Positions 1 to 8,424 are shown, counted from the stretch's first letter. The stretch is DNA of 64,000 bases from Thiohalocapsa halophila (GCF_016583825.1 NZ_NRRV01000019.1:24430-88429); one strand, 5' to 3'. Notes: generated by a model not told the origin, from the sequence alone. Translations and numbers: made by a program.

Positions 1-1134
1 GCCGTCACCGAGCACGAGCGGGCGCTGGATGCCATCGGCACCCTGCCCACCCGGGCCTTTCCGGTGGGCGAGAAGGCGGTGCCCTCCACGGCCATGGCGG
101 AGATGGTCGCGGCACTCGGTGAGCGGGACCCGGCCTTCATCGTCAGCAATGCCGACGGCACCGAGGCGAGTGCCATGAAGGTCATCAACCAGCGGCTCGG
201 CATTCGCCATCCCACCGCCGACGAGCTCTATCATCAGGGCCCGAGCGGCCAGGTCTACGAGCCCTTGTCCGAAGACGCCTGCGCGGGCCTCGCCGCCGGC
301 ATTGCGCTCTTCGGTGGGCGCTCGCTGTGGCTCAGCTACGAGTCCTTCGCCATCAACGGCTGGCCCATTGTGCAGACCGTGGGCCAGGCCATGGCGGAGC
401 TGCGCCGCAGAACGCCGGCGGTGGTGACCATGTTCACCGCCGGCGCCCTGGAGCAGGGCCGCAACGGCTGGACCCACCAGCGCCCGGAGATCGAAAACTA
501 CATCGGCGCCCAGATGCGCAACGGCAATGTGTATCTGCTCTACCCGAGCGACGCCAACATGATCCAGGCGGCCTACGCCTGGGCGGTGCAGCAGTCCAAC
601 AAGGCCGTCAGCATCGTTGCCAGCAAGTCCGCGCTGCCGGTGTACACCACGCCCGAGCAGGCGCAGCAGGCCATCGACCACGGCGCCGTCGGCCTGTACG
701 AGTCCGACGTCGGCGCCGGCCCGCTGGTGGTCTTCGCCGTCACCGGCGACATGGTGCTGCTGCCGGTGTTTGCGGCCAAGGACCAGCTGGAGGCGGCAGG
801 CAAGCGCGTGCGCATCGTCGCCGTTGCCAACCCGCGCCGGCTGTTCCGCCCCGGCGACGTCGCCTGGCAGCACAGCGCCGAGGCCGACGGTGTCTTCATG
901 AGCGATGCGGCTTTCGCGGAGCTGTTCGACGGCGATGCGCTGCTGGCCGTCAGCGGCGGCGGCAGCACGGCCCTGGAGCCGGTCCTGCTGCGCACCCGGT
1001 CGCCGGCGCGGGACCTCATCGCCTGGCAGCGCGGCGAGACCACCGCGAGCCCGGCGGAGATCATGGCTTATAACGGCATCACGGGCGAGGCGCTGGCGGA
1101 GCGCGCTGTCCGACTGACGGGCGCACGCGGATAG
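1..1134 (+). CDS. Divergent phosphoketolase, C-terminal part (5' end outside window)
   Basis: The frame is open from the first base, so the gene starts upstream; 377 residues are visible. The order of motifs matches the C-terminal half of xylulose-5-P/fructose-6-P phosphoketolases: a SYESF block, GWTHQRPEIENYIG (counterpart of the family's HQDPGF segment), LYPSDANM (counterpart of YLPPDAN), and a final domain with a GGGST turn. These enzymes use thiamine diphosphate to split sugar phosphates into acetyl-phosphate and a shorter aldose phosphate. The sequence is far from the classical bifidobacterial enzyme, so the substrate is uncertain. Pta and AckA, which consume acetyl-phosphate, are encoded at 19-22 kb. 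The next gene is a sugar-acid kinase 315 bp downstream. Confidence 0.75.
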   Translation, partial: AVTEHERALDAIGTLPTRAFPVGEKAVPSTAMAEMVAALGERDPAFIVSNADGTEASAMKVINQRLGIRHPTADELYHQGPSGQVYEPLSEDACAGLAAGIALFGGRSLWLSYESFAINGWPIVQTVGQAMAELRRRTPAVVTMFTAGALEQGRNGWTHQRPEIENYIGAQMRNGNVYLLYPSDANMIQAAYAWAVQQSNKAVSIVASKSALPVYTTPEQAQQAIDHGAVGLYESDVGAGPLVVFAVTGDMVLLPVFAAKDQLEAAGKRVRIVAVANPRRLFRPGDVAWQHSAEADGVFMSDAAFAELFDGDALLAVSGGGSTALEPVLLRTRSPARDLIAWQRGETTASPAEIMAYNGITGEALAERAVRLTGARG

Positions 1135-1138
1135 GCTC

Positions 1139-1311
1139 AGGGATTGGAGTACGGAGTACGGAGTACGGCGCCGCCAAAGCGAGCGCCTATGGAACCGCCG
1201 CTGCGTCCTTCGGGAGCAGTTAGGGATTGGAGTACGGAGTACGGAATACGAAGTACGGCGCGGCCAAAGCGAGCGCCTACGGAACCGCCGCTGCGTCCTT
1301 CGGGAGTTGTT
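1139..1311. repeat. Tandem pair of about 83 and 90 bp repeats built on a GGAGTAC microrepeat
   Basis: Two near-identical units (1139-1221 and 1222-1311) each begin AGGGATTGG, continue with three or four copies of a 7-base GAGTACG-like unit, and end with a shared block containing AAGCGAGCGCCTA and CTGCGTCCTTCGGGAG. They differ by one extra microrepeat and a few substitutions. The reverse complement CGTACTCCGTACTCCG occurs at 1371-1386, so the region could fold back. The whole 315-bp gap between the phosphoketolase and kinase genes holds only this repeat and no supported gene. Confidence 0.85.
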
Positions 1312-1449
1312 AGGAGTACAGGGTACGAATGACCGCGGGGTCAGGGCGTGAGGCGTCGAAACCGGCGCCTCGTACTCCGTACTCCGCACTTCGTACACCC
1401 CACTCAACCCCCACGCACCCAGCCCCTCGAACCTCGCCCCTCTCCGTAA

Positions 1450-2793
1450 ATGACCACCACAAAGATCATCGCCATTGATGACGACCCCACCGGCTCGCAG
1501 ACGGTCCACGGCTGCCTGCTGCTGACGCGCTGGGACGTGCGCACCCTGACCCGGGCGCTGCAGGACGACGCCCCGCTGTTCTTCGTGCTCAGCAACACCC
1601 GCGGCATGGACGCGGAGCGCGCGGCGAAGGTGACGGGGGACATCTGCGTCAACCTGCGGCTCGCGCTCGCCGACATGGCCGCCGCCGGCACGCCGGTGCA
1701 GCCCGTCATCGTGAGCCGCTCCGACAGCACCCTGCGCGGCCACTACCCGGTGGAGACGGATGTCATCGCCGCCGAGCTCGGGCCCTTCGATGCGCATTTC
1801 CTGGTGCCGGCCTTCTTCGAGGGCGGGCGCATCACCCGCGACGGCACCCATTATCTGATTGTCGACGACCGGCCCGTGCCGGTGCATGAGACCGAGTTTG
1901 CGCAGGATTCGGTGTTCGGCTTCAGCACCGCCTTCCTGCCGGACTATGTGGAGGAGAAGACCGGCGGGCGCATCCCGGCGGGCATGGTGGAGCGCTTCGG
2001 GCTCGACGACCTGCGCGGTGACCCGGGTCGGCTGCAAGCGCGACTCATCGCCCTCGACGGCAACGCCTGCGGCGCCGTGGACGCGGAGCGGCAGGCGGAC
2101 CTGGACGCCTTCGCCGCGGCCGTGCTCGCGGCCACCGAGCAGGGCAAGCGCTTCCTGTTTCGCAGCGCCGCGAGCCTGCTGACCTCGCTGGCCGCGCTGC
2201 CGACCCAGCCGGTGGCGCCCGCCGACATGGGGCAGTTCACCCGCGGAGACGCCTCCGAGAAATGGCCGGGGGTGGTGCTCATGGGCAGCCATGTCGGCAA
2301 GTCCTCCCGCCAGCTGGAGCACCTGATCGCCAACACCGACATCGCCGCGCTGGAGGTGGATCTGGACCGCCTGGCCGACGCGGACGCGCTCATCGCAGAC
2401 CTCATCGCCGGCGTCGAAGCGGCTGCGGCCGAGGGCCGTGGTGCGGTGCTCTACACCAGCCGCGGCGAGTACCGCTTTCCGAGCAAGGCCGAGCGCCTGA
2501 CCTTCGGCGAGCGGGTGTCGGACCTTCTGGTGCGCATCGTGCAGAGCCTGCCCCCGGATATCGGCTTTCTCATCAGCAAGGGCGGCATCACCTCCAACGA
2601 CACCCTGAGCAAGGGCCTCGCGCTCACCACCGCCCGGGTGCTGGGCCAGGTGCGCGCCGGCTGCTCCGTGGTGCGCTGCCCCGCGGATCACCCGCGCTTT
2701 CCGGAGCTGCCCGTGGTGATCTTTCCCGGGAATGTCGGCGGCGACGAGTCGCTGACCGAGGTCTACCGGATCATGAGCACGCCCCCACAGTGA
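1450..2793 (+). CDS. Four-carbon acid sugar kinase family protein (DUF1537/OtnK-like)
   Basis: 447 residues. The N-terminal domain opens with IIAIDDDPTGSQTVHG, the typical DDxTGs-type start of DUF1537 kinases, and has SRSDSTLRGHYP at about residues 94-105. The C-terminal nucleotide-binding domain contains LISKGGITSNDTL and FPGNVGG. Characterised relatives phosphorylate D-threonate, D-erythronate or related C4 sugar acids with ATP in the cytoplasm. No dehydrogenase or aldolase partner usual for OtnK/DtnK pathways is next to it, so the substrate cannot be assigned. The start is the ATG at 1450, directly behind a low-complexity stretch and without a clear ribosome binding site. It lies 182 bp ahead of glcD in the same direction. 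Confidence 0.85.
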   Translation: MTTTKIIAIDDDPTGSQTVHGCLLLTRWDVRTLTRALQDDAPLFFVLSNTRGMDAERAAKVTGDICVNLRLALADMAAAGTPVQPVIVSRSDSTLRGHYPVETDVIAAELGPFDAHFLVPAFFEGGRITRDGTHYLIVDDRPVPVHETEFAQDSVFGFSTAFLPDYVEEKTGGRIPAGMVERFGLDDLRGDPGRLQARLIALDGNACGAVDAERQADLDAFAAAVLAATEQGKRFLFRSAASLLTSLAALPTQPVAPADMGQFTRGDASEKWPGVVLMGSHVGKSSRQLEHLIANTDIAALEVDLDRLADADALIADLIAGVEAAAAEGRGAVLYTSRGEYRFPSKAERLTFGERVSDLLVRIVQSLPPDIGFLISKGGITSNDTLSKGLALTTARVLGQVRAGCSVVRCPADHPRFPELPVVIFPGNVGGDESLTEVYRIMSTPPQ

Positions 2794-2802
2794 TCCCGGC
2801 CC

Positions 2803-2909
2803 GTGGGAGCGGCATCCCTGCCGCGATCGGCGTGTGGGAGCGGCATCCCTGCCGCGACGGCTTCCAGAACCATGCCAGCTGGGCGTCGCGGCAAGGATGC
2901 CGCTCCCAC
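2803..2909. repeat. REP-like cluster: two direct and one inverted 24-bp copies
   Basis: Copies at 2803-2826 and 2834-2857 (plus strand) start GTGGGAGCGGCATCC and end TGCCGCGA; they are identical. The third copy at 2886-2909 lies on the other strand with one changed base. Each unit is partly self-complementary (GCGGCA and TGCCGC), and the inverted pair can form a long stem. This consensus resembles REP elements known in Pseudomonas and other gammaproteobacteria. Confidence 0.85.
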
Positions 2910-2924
2910 GGCGAACGATGACTC

Positions 2925-2940
2925 CCGGCTTGCAAGCCGG
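2925..2940. repeat. Perfect 16-bp palindrome upstream of glcD
   Basis: CCGGCTTGCAAGCCGG is perfectly self-complementary and sits 35 bp before the glcD start, just after the REP cluster. It could be another repeat-family element or an operator; no regulator gene is nearby to decide. Confidence 0.5.
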
Positions 2941-2975
2941 TCGGCTCCGCCGCAGCATGCACAGCAACAGCGCGA

Positions 2976-4475
2976 ATGCACGACACTGCCATGCCCAGAA
3001 TCCCAGACGAACGCCCACTGAACCCCAAGCCCGAGATCGTCGACGCGCTGAGGCGCATCCTGCCGGCGGCCTCGGTGCTGTCCACGCCGGCGGAGCTCGG
3101 GCCGTATGAGTGCGACGGGCTGACGGCCTTTGCCCAGCGCCCGCTGGCGGTGGCGCTGCCTGAGACCATCGCCCAGGTACAGTCGGTGCTGAAGCTCTGC
3201 AGTGACATGGCCGTGCCGGTGGTGGCCCGCGGCGCCGGCACGGGCTTATCCGGCGGCGCGCTGCCGCTGGCGGACGGGGTGCTGCTGTCGCTGGCCAAGT
3301 TCAACCGGCTCATCGACATCGACCCGGACAACCGCACCGCGCGGGTCGAGCCCGGCGTGCGCAACCTCGCCATCAGCGAGGCGGCGGCGCCCCACGGGCT
3401 CTACTATGCGCCGGACCCGTCCAGCCAGATCGCCTGCACCATCGGCGGCAATGTCGCCGAGAACTCCGGCGGTGTGCATTGCCTGAAGTACGGGCTCACG
3501 GTGCACAACATCGTCAAGCTCAAGCTGGTCACCGTCGACGGCGAGCTGTTCGAGGTGGGCTCCGAGGCATTGGACTCGCCGGGCCTCGATCTGCTGGCGC
3601 TGATGACGGGCTCCGAGGGCATGCTCGCGGTCATCGTCGAAGTCACCGTCAAGCTCCTGCCCCAGCCCGAGCGCGCCCAGGCGCTGCTCGCCGCCTTCGA
3701 CAGCGTCGAGACCGCCGGCGCCGCGGTGGCACAGATCATCGCCGCCGGCATCGTCCCGGCGGGCCTCGAGATGATGGACAACCCGGCCATCCGCGCCGCT
3801 GAGGACTTCGTGCATGCCGGCTATCCGGTGGACGCCGCCGCCATCCTGATCTGCGAGCTGGACGGCTTCAACGCCGAGGTCTCGACGGAGGTTATGCGGG
3901 TGCGCGAGCTGCTGCTCGCCGCCGGCGCCAGCGACGTCCGCACCGCCCGCGACGACGCCGAGCGCATGATCTTCTGGAAGGGTCGCAAGGCCGCCTTCCC
4001 GGCGGTGGGGCGCATCTCGCCGGACTACTACTGCATGGACGGCACCATCCCCCGCAAGGAGCTGCCGACGGTGCTGAGCCGCGTCGCCGAGCTGTCCAGT
4101 CAGTACGGCCTGCGCGTGGCCAATGTCTTCCACGCCGGCGACGGCAACCTGCACCCGCTGGTGCTCTATGATGCCAATATCCCCGGCGAGCTGGAGCGCG
4201 CCGAGGAGCTGGGCGGCGACATCCTCACCCTGTGCGTCGAGGTCGGCGGCACCGTCACCGGCGAGCACGGCGTCGGCGTCGAGAAGCTGAACCAGATGTG
4301 CGTGCAGTTCAACAGCGAGGAGCTGACTCAGATGCATGCCGTGAAGGCCGCCTTCGACCCGCACGGACTGCTGAACCCCGGCAAGGCGGTGCCGACGCTG
4401 CACCGCTGCGCCGAATTCGGTGCGATGCATGTGCATCACGGCGAGCTCAAGTTTCCGGAGCTGCCTAGATTTTGA
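2976..4475 (+). CDS. glcD: Glycolate oxidase subunit GlcD (FAD-linked)
   Basis: 499 residues, the same length as E. coli GlcD, with very high similarity along the whole protein. GlcD is the FAD subunit of the membrane-associated GlcDEF complex that oxidises glycolate to glyoxylate and passes electrons to the quinone pool. Visible landmarks: PYECDGL near residue 45, the FAD-binding PVVARGAGTGLSGGALPL, YYAPDPSSQIACTIGGNVAE, and in the C-terminal domain VFHAGDGNLHPL, GTVTGEHGVG and FDPHGLLNPGK, ending LHRCAEFGAMHVHHG as in E. coli. The start could be ATG 2976 or ATG 2991; neither has a strong ribosome binding site. glcE and glcF follow, but a NYN-domain gene is interposed. Confidence 0.97.
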   Translation: MHDTAMPRIPDERPLNPKPEIVDALRRILPAASVLSTPAELGPYECDGLTAFAQRPLAVALPETIAQVQSVLKLCSDMAVPVVARGAGTGLSGGALPLADGVLLSLAKFNRLIDIDPDNRTARVEPGVRNLAISEAAAPHGLYYAPDPSSQIACTIGGNVAENSGGVHCLKYGLTVHNIVKLKLVTVDGELFEVGSEALDSPGLDLLALMTGSEGMLAVIVEVTVKLLPQPERAQALLAAFDSVETAGAAVAQIIAAGIVPAGLEMMDNPAIRAAEDFVHAGYPVDAAAILICELDGFNAEVSTEVMRVRELLLAAGASDVRTARDDAERMIFWKGRKAAFPAVGRISPDYYCMDGTIPRKELPTVLSRVAELSSQYGLRVANVFHAGDGNLHPLVLYDANIPGELERAEELGGDILTLCVEVGGTVTGEHGVGVEKLNQMCVQFNSEELTQMHAVKAAFDPHGLLNPGKAVPTLHRCAEFGAMHVHHGELKFPELPRF

Positions 4476-4503
4476 GCGATAACCGGTGGTCGATGGCCGA
4501 GAA

Positions 4504-4561
4504 AGGGCTGAGGGCCGAGGGCTGAGGTCCGGCGCATCCTCAGCCCTCAGCCCTCAGCCCT
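4504..4561. repeat. 24-bp inverted repeat hairpin with 10-nt loop, made of CCTCAGC units
   Basis: The left arm 4504-4527 (AGGGCTGAGGGCCGAGGG...) and right arm 4538-4561 (CCTCAGCCCTCAGCCCTCAG...) pair at 23 of 24 positions around a 10-base loop. The right arm is a run of a 7-base CCTCAGC-type unit that continues to about 4567. It lies in the gap between glcD and the NYN gene. No T-run follows, so it is not a typical intrinsic terminator, but such a stem in a transcript could stall or protect RNA. Confidence 0.85.
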
Positions 4562-4612
4562 CAGCCCTTGGCCTTCAGTCCTGCCTGCAGAACCTTCTAC
4601 GAGGCCCGGTAA

Positions 4613-5242
4613 ATGGACGAACGCCCCGGCGACGCGATGCCGACAAAGCTCAACCACGTCCTCATCGACTTCGAGAACGTGCAGCCGAAGAACCTGTCGC
4701 TGCTGGTGGGCAAGGGGTATCGGGTCCACGTCTTCGTCGGCGAGAACCAAGCCAAGCTGCCCTTCGAGCTGGTGGATGCCATGCAGCAGCTGGGCGACGC
4801 CGGGCGCTATGTGAAGATCGCCGGCAACGGCCGCAACGCCCTGGATTTTCACATCGCCTTCACACTGGGCGAGCTGGTGCACCAGGACCCGAAGGGCTAC
4901 TTCCACGTCATCAGCCGTGACACGGGCTTCGACCCGCTCATCAAGCACCTGCGCCGCCTCGGCATCGAGGCCCACCGCGAGCAGGACCTCGCCGAGATCC
5001 CGCCGCTGCGCACGCCGGCGACGGTGGCCGAGGGCGACAAGGTGGGCGTCATCGTCAAGAACCTCGCCGGCCGCGGCCAGTCCCGTCCGCGCAAGGTCAA
5101 GACGCTGGCCAATACCATTTACTCCCTGTTCAAGCCGAAGCTGGAGGAGGGCGACGTGGACCAGCTCATCCGCGACCTGCAGGACCAGGGCTACATCACC
5201 CTGGACGGGGATAAGGTGTCTTACCGTCTGCCCCGAGACTGA
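4613..5242 (+). CDS. NYN/PIN-like domain protein (putative RNase) inside the glc cluster
   Basis: 209 residues. The N-terminal 130 residues look like a NYN (PIN-like) ribonuclease fold: an early acidic motif HVLIDFENVQP, then NALDFHIAFTLGEL with a second acidic residue, and FHVISRDTGFDPLIKHL with a third, giving the spaced aspartates expected of a metal-dependent nuclease. The rest (from about 150) resembles a small winged-helix-like tail (LANTIYSLFKPKL, LIRDLQDQGYITL). The start may be ATG 4613 or ATG 4637. No biochemical role is known to me for this exact family; RNA cleavage is inferred from the fold. It sits between glcD and glcE on the same strand, 137 bp and 106 bp from them. Confidence 0.75.
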   Translation: MDERPGDAMPTKLNHVLIDFENVQPKNLSLLVGKGYRVHVFVGENQAKLPFELVDAMQQLGDAGRYVKIAGNGRNALDFHIAFTLGELVHQDPKGYFHVISRDTGFDPLIKHLRRLGIEAHREQDLAEIPPLRTPATVAEGDKVGVIVKNLAGRGQSRPRKVKTLANTIYSLFKPKLEEGDVDQLIRDLQDQGYITLDGDKVSYRLPRD

Positions 5243-5348
5243 AACCCCAAAAAACGGTGACAGTTAATCTAATTGATCCCGCAGACGACCAGTCTGTACG
5301 ATCTGATCGGCCCTCCCAGCGGATCGAGAACGAGCCCCAGCGTTGTCC

Positions 5349-6473
5349 ATGATGCCAGCCGAAAACCCAAGCATCGACGCCGAGCAAGTCCTCGCCGAGC
5401 AGGTCCGCGCCGCGGTCGCCGCCGGCCGCCGCGTCGCCATCCGCGGCGGCGGCAGCAAGGCCTTCTACGGCAACCCGGTGACGGCAGACGCGGCGCTGGA
5501 CTGCACGGCCCACACCGGCGTCGTCGCCTACGAGCCCACGGAGCTCGCCATCACGGTGCGCGGCGGCACGCGACTCGCCGAGGTCGAAGCGCTGCTGGAC
5601 GAGCACGGCCAGCAACTGCCCTTCGAGCCGCCGCACTTCGCTGCCGGGTCCGAGCCCGGCGCGTCGACGGCCACCATCGGCGGTGCCGTCGCCGCCGGGC
5701 TGTCCGGCCCCCGGCGGCCCTATGCCGCAAGCGTTCGCGACGCGGTGCTCGGCGTGCGGCTGCTGAACGGGAAGGGCGAGGTGCTGGAATTCGGCGGCCG
5801 GGTGATGAAGAACGTCGCCGGCTATGACGTCTCGCGGCTCATGGCGGGCTCCCTCGGGGTGCTTGGTGTGCTGCTGGAGGTGTCGCTCAAGGTCATTCCG
5901 CGGGCGCCCGGTACCCTGACGCTGGTGCGCGAGGAGACGCTGTCCGGGGCGCTGGACCTGCTGCGGCGCTGGTCCCGCAAGGCGCTGCCCATCACCGCCG
6001 CGGCTTGGCTCGACGGGCGGCTCCATGTGCGGGTGGACGGCGGTGAGGAAGCGCTGGCGCAGACGCAGCGCATCGTCGAGGGCCTGCCGCTGGAGGCGGC
6101 CGACGCGTTCTGGCGGGATCTGCGCGAGCAGCGCCTCGGCTTCTTTGCCGGCGATGCGCCGCTGTGGCGCTTGTCTCTGCCGCCGGCCACCGCCGCCGAG
6201 GCCACGGCCGGCCTCGGCGCCGGCGAGTCTCTGATGGAGTGGGGCGGGGCCTTGCGCTGGCTGCGCGGCGAGCTGCCGCCGGCGCGGGTGCGGGAGGTCG
6301 CAAAGGCTGCCGGCGGCCACGCGACCCTGTTCCGTATCGGCGGCGGCGAGCCGCCCGCGGATGGGGTCTTCGCGCCACAGGCCGCCGTGGCGCTGCGCCT
6401 GCACCGGAACCTGAAGCGCGCCTTCGACCCGGAAGGGATATTGAACCCGGGACGGTTATATCCCGACCTCTAG
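5349..6473 (+). CDS. glcE: Glycolate oxidase subunit GlcE (FAD-binding)
   Basis: 374 residues from ATG 5349 (a second ATG follows at 5352). This is the second FAD-domain subunit of glycolate oxidase. It shows the family FAD-binding pattern: AIRGGGSKAFYG near residue 33, STATIGGAVAAGLSGPRRP near 100, and VMKNVAGYDVSRLMAGSLG near 145. The C-terminus ends LKRAFDPEGILNPGRLYPD, the usual end of this vanillyl-alcohol-oxidase-type fold. It is slightly longer than E. coli GlcE (about 350). It is followed by glcF after 69 bp, which fits co-transcription. Confidence 0.95.
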   Translation: MMPAENPSIDAEQVLAEQVRAAVAAGRRVAIRGGGSKAFYGNPVTADAALDCTAHTGVVAYEPTELAITVRGGTRLAEVEALLDEHGQQLPFEPPHFAAGSEPGASTATIGGAVAAGLSGPRRPYAASVRDAVLGVRLLNGKGEVLEFGGRVMKNVAGYDVSRLMAGSLGVLGVLLEVSLKVIPRAPGTLTLVREETLSGALDLLRRWSRKALPITAAAWLDGRLHVRVDGGEEALAQTQRIVEGLPLEAADAFWRDLREQRLGFFAGDAPLWRLSLPPATAAEATAGLGAGESLMEWGGALRWLRGELPPARVREVAKAAGGHATLFRIGGGEPPADGVFAPQAAVALRLHRNLKRAFDPEGILNPGRLYPDL

Positions 6474-6542
6474 CGCGTCGCCCGGCGGTGCGGCTGCCGC
6501 CCGCCGATGCCCCCAGCGCAAGCAGCCGAGCCTCAGTCCGCC

Positions 6543-7832
6543 ATGCAAACCAACCTGCTCTCCGAGCTCGCGAGCACCGACGCCGGCCTGGAGGCCGACC
6601 GCATCCTGCGCAGCTGTGTCCACTGCGGCTTCTGCACCGCCACCTGTCCCACCTACCAGCTCCTCGGCGATGAGCTGGACGGCCCGCGCGGGCGCATCTA
6701 CCAGATCAAGTCCCTGCTGGAGGGTGATGAGCCGACGCGCACGGTGCAGACCCACCTGGACCGCTGCCTCACCTGCCTCAACTGCATGACCACCTGCCCC
6801 TCCGGCGTACAGTACGACAAGCTGTTGGCCACCGGCCGCGAGCTGGTGGAGGAGCAAGTCCAGCGCCCGCTCACGGAGCGGCTGCTGCGCCGTGTGCTGC
6901 GGCTGGTGGTGCCCTATCCGCGCCGGTTCACGCCGCTGCTCAAGCTCGGGCAGAGCGTCAGGCCGCTGCTGCCGGCGACGCTCAAGGCCAAGCTGCCGGA
7001 CGGCGGGGCGCTCGGCCCGCTACCGCAAAGCCGCCATCGGCGCCGGGTCCTCATGCTGGAGAACTGTGTGGAGCCGGCGCTGACGCCCGCCGCCGTCGGC
7101 GCGGCGATCCGGGTGCTGGACGCCGCCGGCATCGAGGTGATCCGCCCCGGCGGCGGCTGCTGCGGTGCCGTCAGCGAGCACCTGGCCGCAGGTGATGAGG
7201 CCCGCGGCTTCATGCGCCGCAACATCGACGCCTGGTGGCCCTACATGGCCCCGGACGCGGCCGATCCGGCGGAGGCCATCGTCGTCACCGCCAGCGGCTG
7301 CGGCGCCATGGTCAAGGACTACGGCCATCACCTGAGGGACGACCCGGCCTATACCCATAAGGCCGCCCGGGTGTCCGAGCTGGCGCGGGACCCGGCCGAG
7401 CTGCTCAGCGCCGAGGACCTCGCCCGACTGCCGGACCCCATTGCCCGGGGTGTCCCGCAGCACATCGCGTTCCACCCACCCTGCACCCTCCAGCACGGCC
7501 AGGGACTCATGGGCCGGGTGGAGGGTCTGCTGCGCGCCGCCGGCTTCGAGCTGTCGCCCGTGCGCGATGCCCACAGCTGCTGCGGCTCCGCCGGCACCTA
7601 TTCCATCCTCCAGGCCGAGCTTTCCAACCAGCTGCGGGCGCGCAAGCTGGAGGCGCTGGAACAGGGCGGCCCGGCACTCATCGCCACGGCCAATGTCGGC
7701 TGCCAGACGCATCTCGCCGGCGGCGCCGAGGTGCCTGTGGTGCATTGGCTGGAGCTGTTCGACCCGGCGCCGGCTGCGCGGCGCTGGCAGGGTCTGCGCG
7801 CCGACACGAGCACGCAGTCCGCGGCGGCCTGA
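6543..7832 (+). CDS. glcF: Glycolate oxidase iron-sulfur subunit GlcF
   Basis: 429 residues from ATG 6543, chosen because MQTNLLSELA aligns with the E. coli GlcF start MQTQL; an in-frame ATG at 6507 would add 12 residues. Two 4Fe-4S motifs are clear: CVHCGFCTATCP and CLTCLNCMTTCP. The C-terminal half carries two CCG domains (GGGCCGAVSEHL and SCCGSAGTY) typical of the heterodisulfide-reductase-like family that binds an extra cofactor. GlcF carries electrons from the FAD subunits towards the membrane quinone pool. It completes the glcD/glcE/glcF set. Confidence 0.97.
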   Translation: MQTNLLSELASTDAGLEADRILRSCVHCGFCTATCPTYQLLGDELDGPRGRIYQIKSLLEGDEPTRTVQTHLDRCLTCLNCMTTCPSGVQYDKLLATGRELVEEQVQRPLTERLLRRVLRLVVPYPRRFTPLLKLGQSVRPLLPATLKAKLPDGGALGPLPQSRHRRRVLMLENCVEPALTPAAVGAAIRVLDAAGIEVIRPGGGCCGAVSEHLAAGDEARGFMRRNIDAWWPYMAPDAADPAEAIVVTASGCGAMVKDYGHHLRDDPAYTHKAARVSELARDPAELLSAEDLARLPDPIARGVPQHIAFHPPCTLQHGQGLMGRVEGLLRAAGFELSPVRDAHSCCGSAGTYSILQAELSNQLRARKLEALEQGGPALIATANVGCQTHLAGGAEVPVVHWLELFDPAPAARRWQGLRADTSTQSAAA

Positions 7833-7935
7833 GGAGGGCTGACTTGCGCCCGGTCGGGGCAAGCGGCGCCGGCACGGGCTATCATGAAGGGTTCGTGTCT
7901 GTCGGTCCGTTTCCATGCCAGGGAGAAACCCGCCC

Positions 7936-8424
7936 ATGACCCGAACCCGTTGCTTGACGGCGAACATGCTCGAAGAGGGCATGCGCCACGAGGCGCGGCT
8001 CGCCTTCACCCGCGAGCAGGTGGATCAGTACTGCGATTTGGTGGGCGACTACAACGCCATTCACCGCGACCTGGACGCAGCGCGTCTGCGCTTCCCGGAC
8101 ATCCACGACATCGTCGTGCCGGGCGGGCTGATCCAGACCACCGTCTCTGCGCTCTTCGGCACCCTATTTCCGGGTGACGGCACCCTCGGGCTCACCTTCT
8201 GCCCGGAGCGCTTCCGCCGGCCGATTTGCCCGGGCGATGAGATTGGTGTCACGCTGACCGTCGCCCGCATTTTGCGCGGCGGTATCGTTGACATCGCCAT
8301 CGAGGTGCGCGACGCGGCCGGCGAGCCGCTGTCGTCCGGCACCGCCCGGGTGCTGGCGCCGGATCAGGCCTATCAAGATTGGTGGCAAGAGAACGTGGAC
8401 GCCACCACCGAAGGCGGCTGCTGA
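7936..8424 (+). CDS. MaoC-like hot-dog dehydratase/hydratase
   Basis: 162 residues. The motif DLVGDYNAIHRDLDAA near residue 35 matches the D-x-N-x-x-H catalytic signature of (R)-specific enoyl-CoA hydratases and MaoC-type dehydratases, followed by VVPGGLIQTTVSALFG, the usual second block. Such enzymes hydrate trans-2-enoyl-CoA to (R)-3-hydroxyacyl-CoA, for example to feed polyhydroxyalkanoate synthesis. The start at 7936 has the purine-rich GGGAGAAA at 7921-7928 at good spacing, which favours it over upstream starts. It follows glcF by 103 bp in the same direction but need not share its function. Confidence 0.85.
   Translation: MTRTRCLTANMLEEGMRHEARLAFTREQVDQYCDLVGDYNAIHRDLDAARLRFPDIHDIVVPGGLIQTTVSALFGTLFPGDGTLGLTFCPERFRRPICPGDEIGVTLTVARILRGGIVDIAIEVRDAAGEPLSSGTARVLAPDQAYQDWWQENVDATTEGGC

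Noticed and set aside
3246..4439. Long minus-strand open frame inside glcD
   Set aside because: Antisense shadow of a gene with near full-length similarity to GlcD; composition is His/Gln/Arg rich with no domain.
5196..6404. Minus-strand open frame over glcE
   Set aside because: Antisense shadow of a well-supported glcE.
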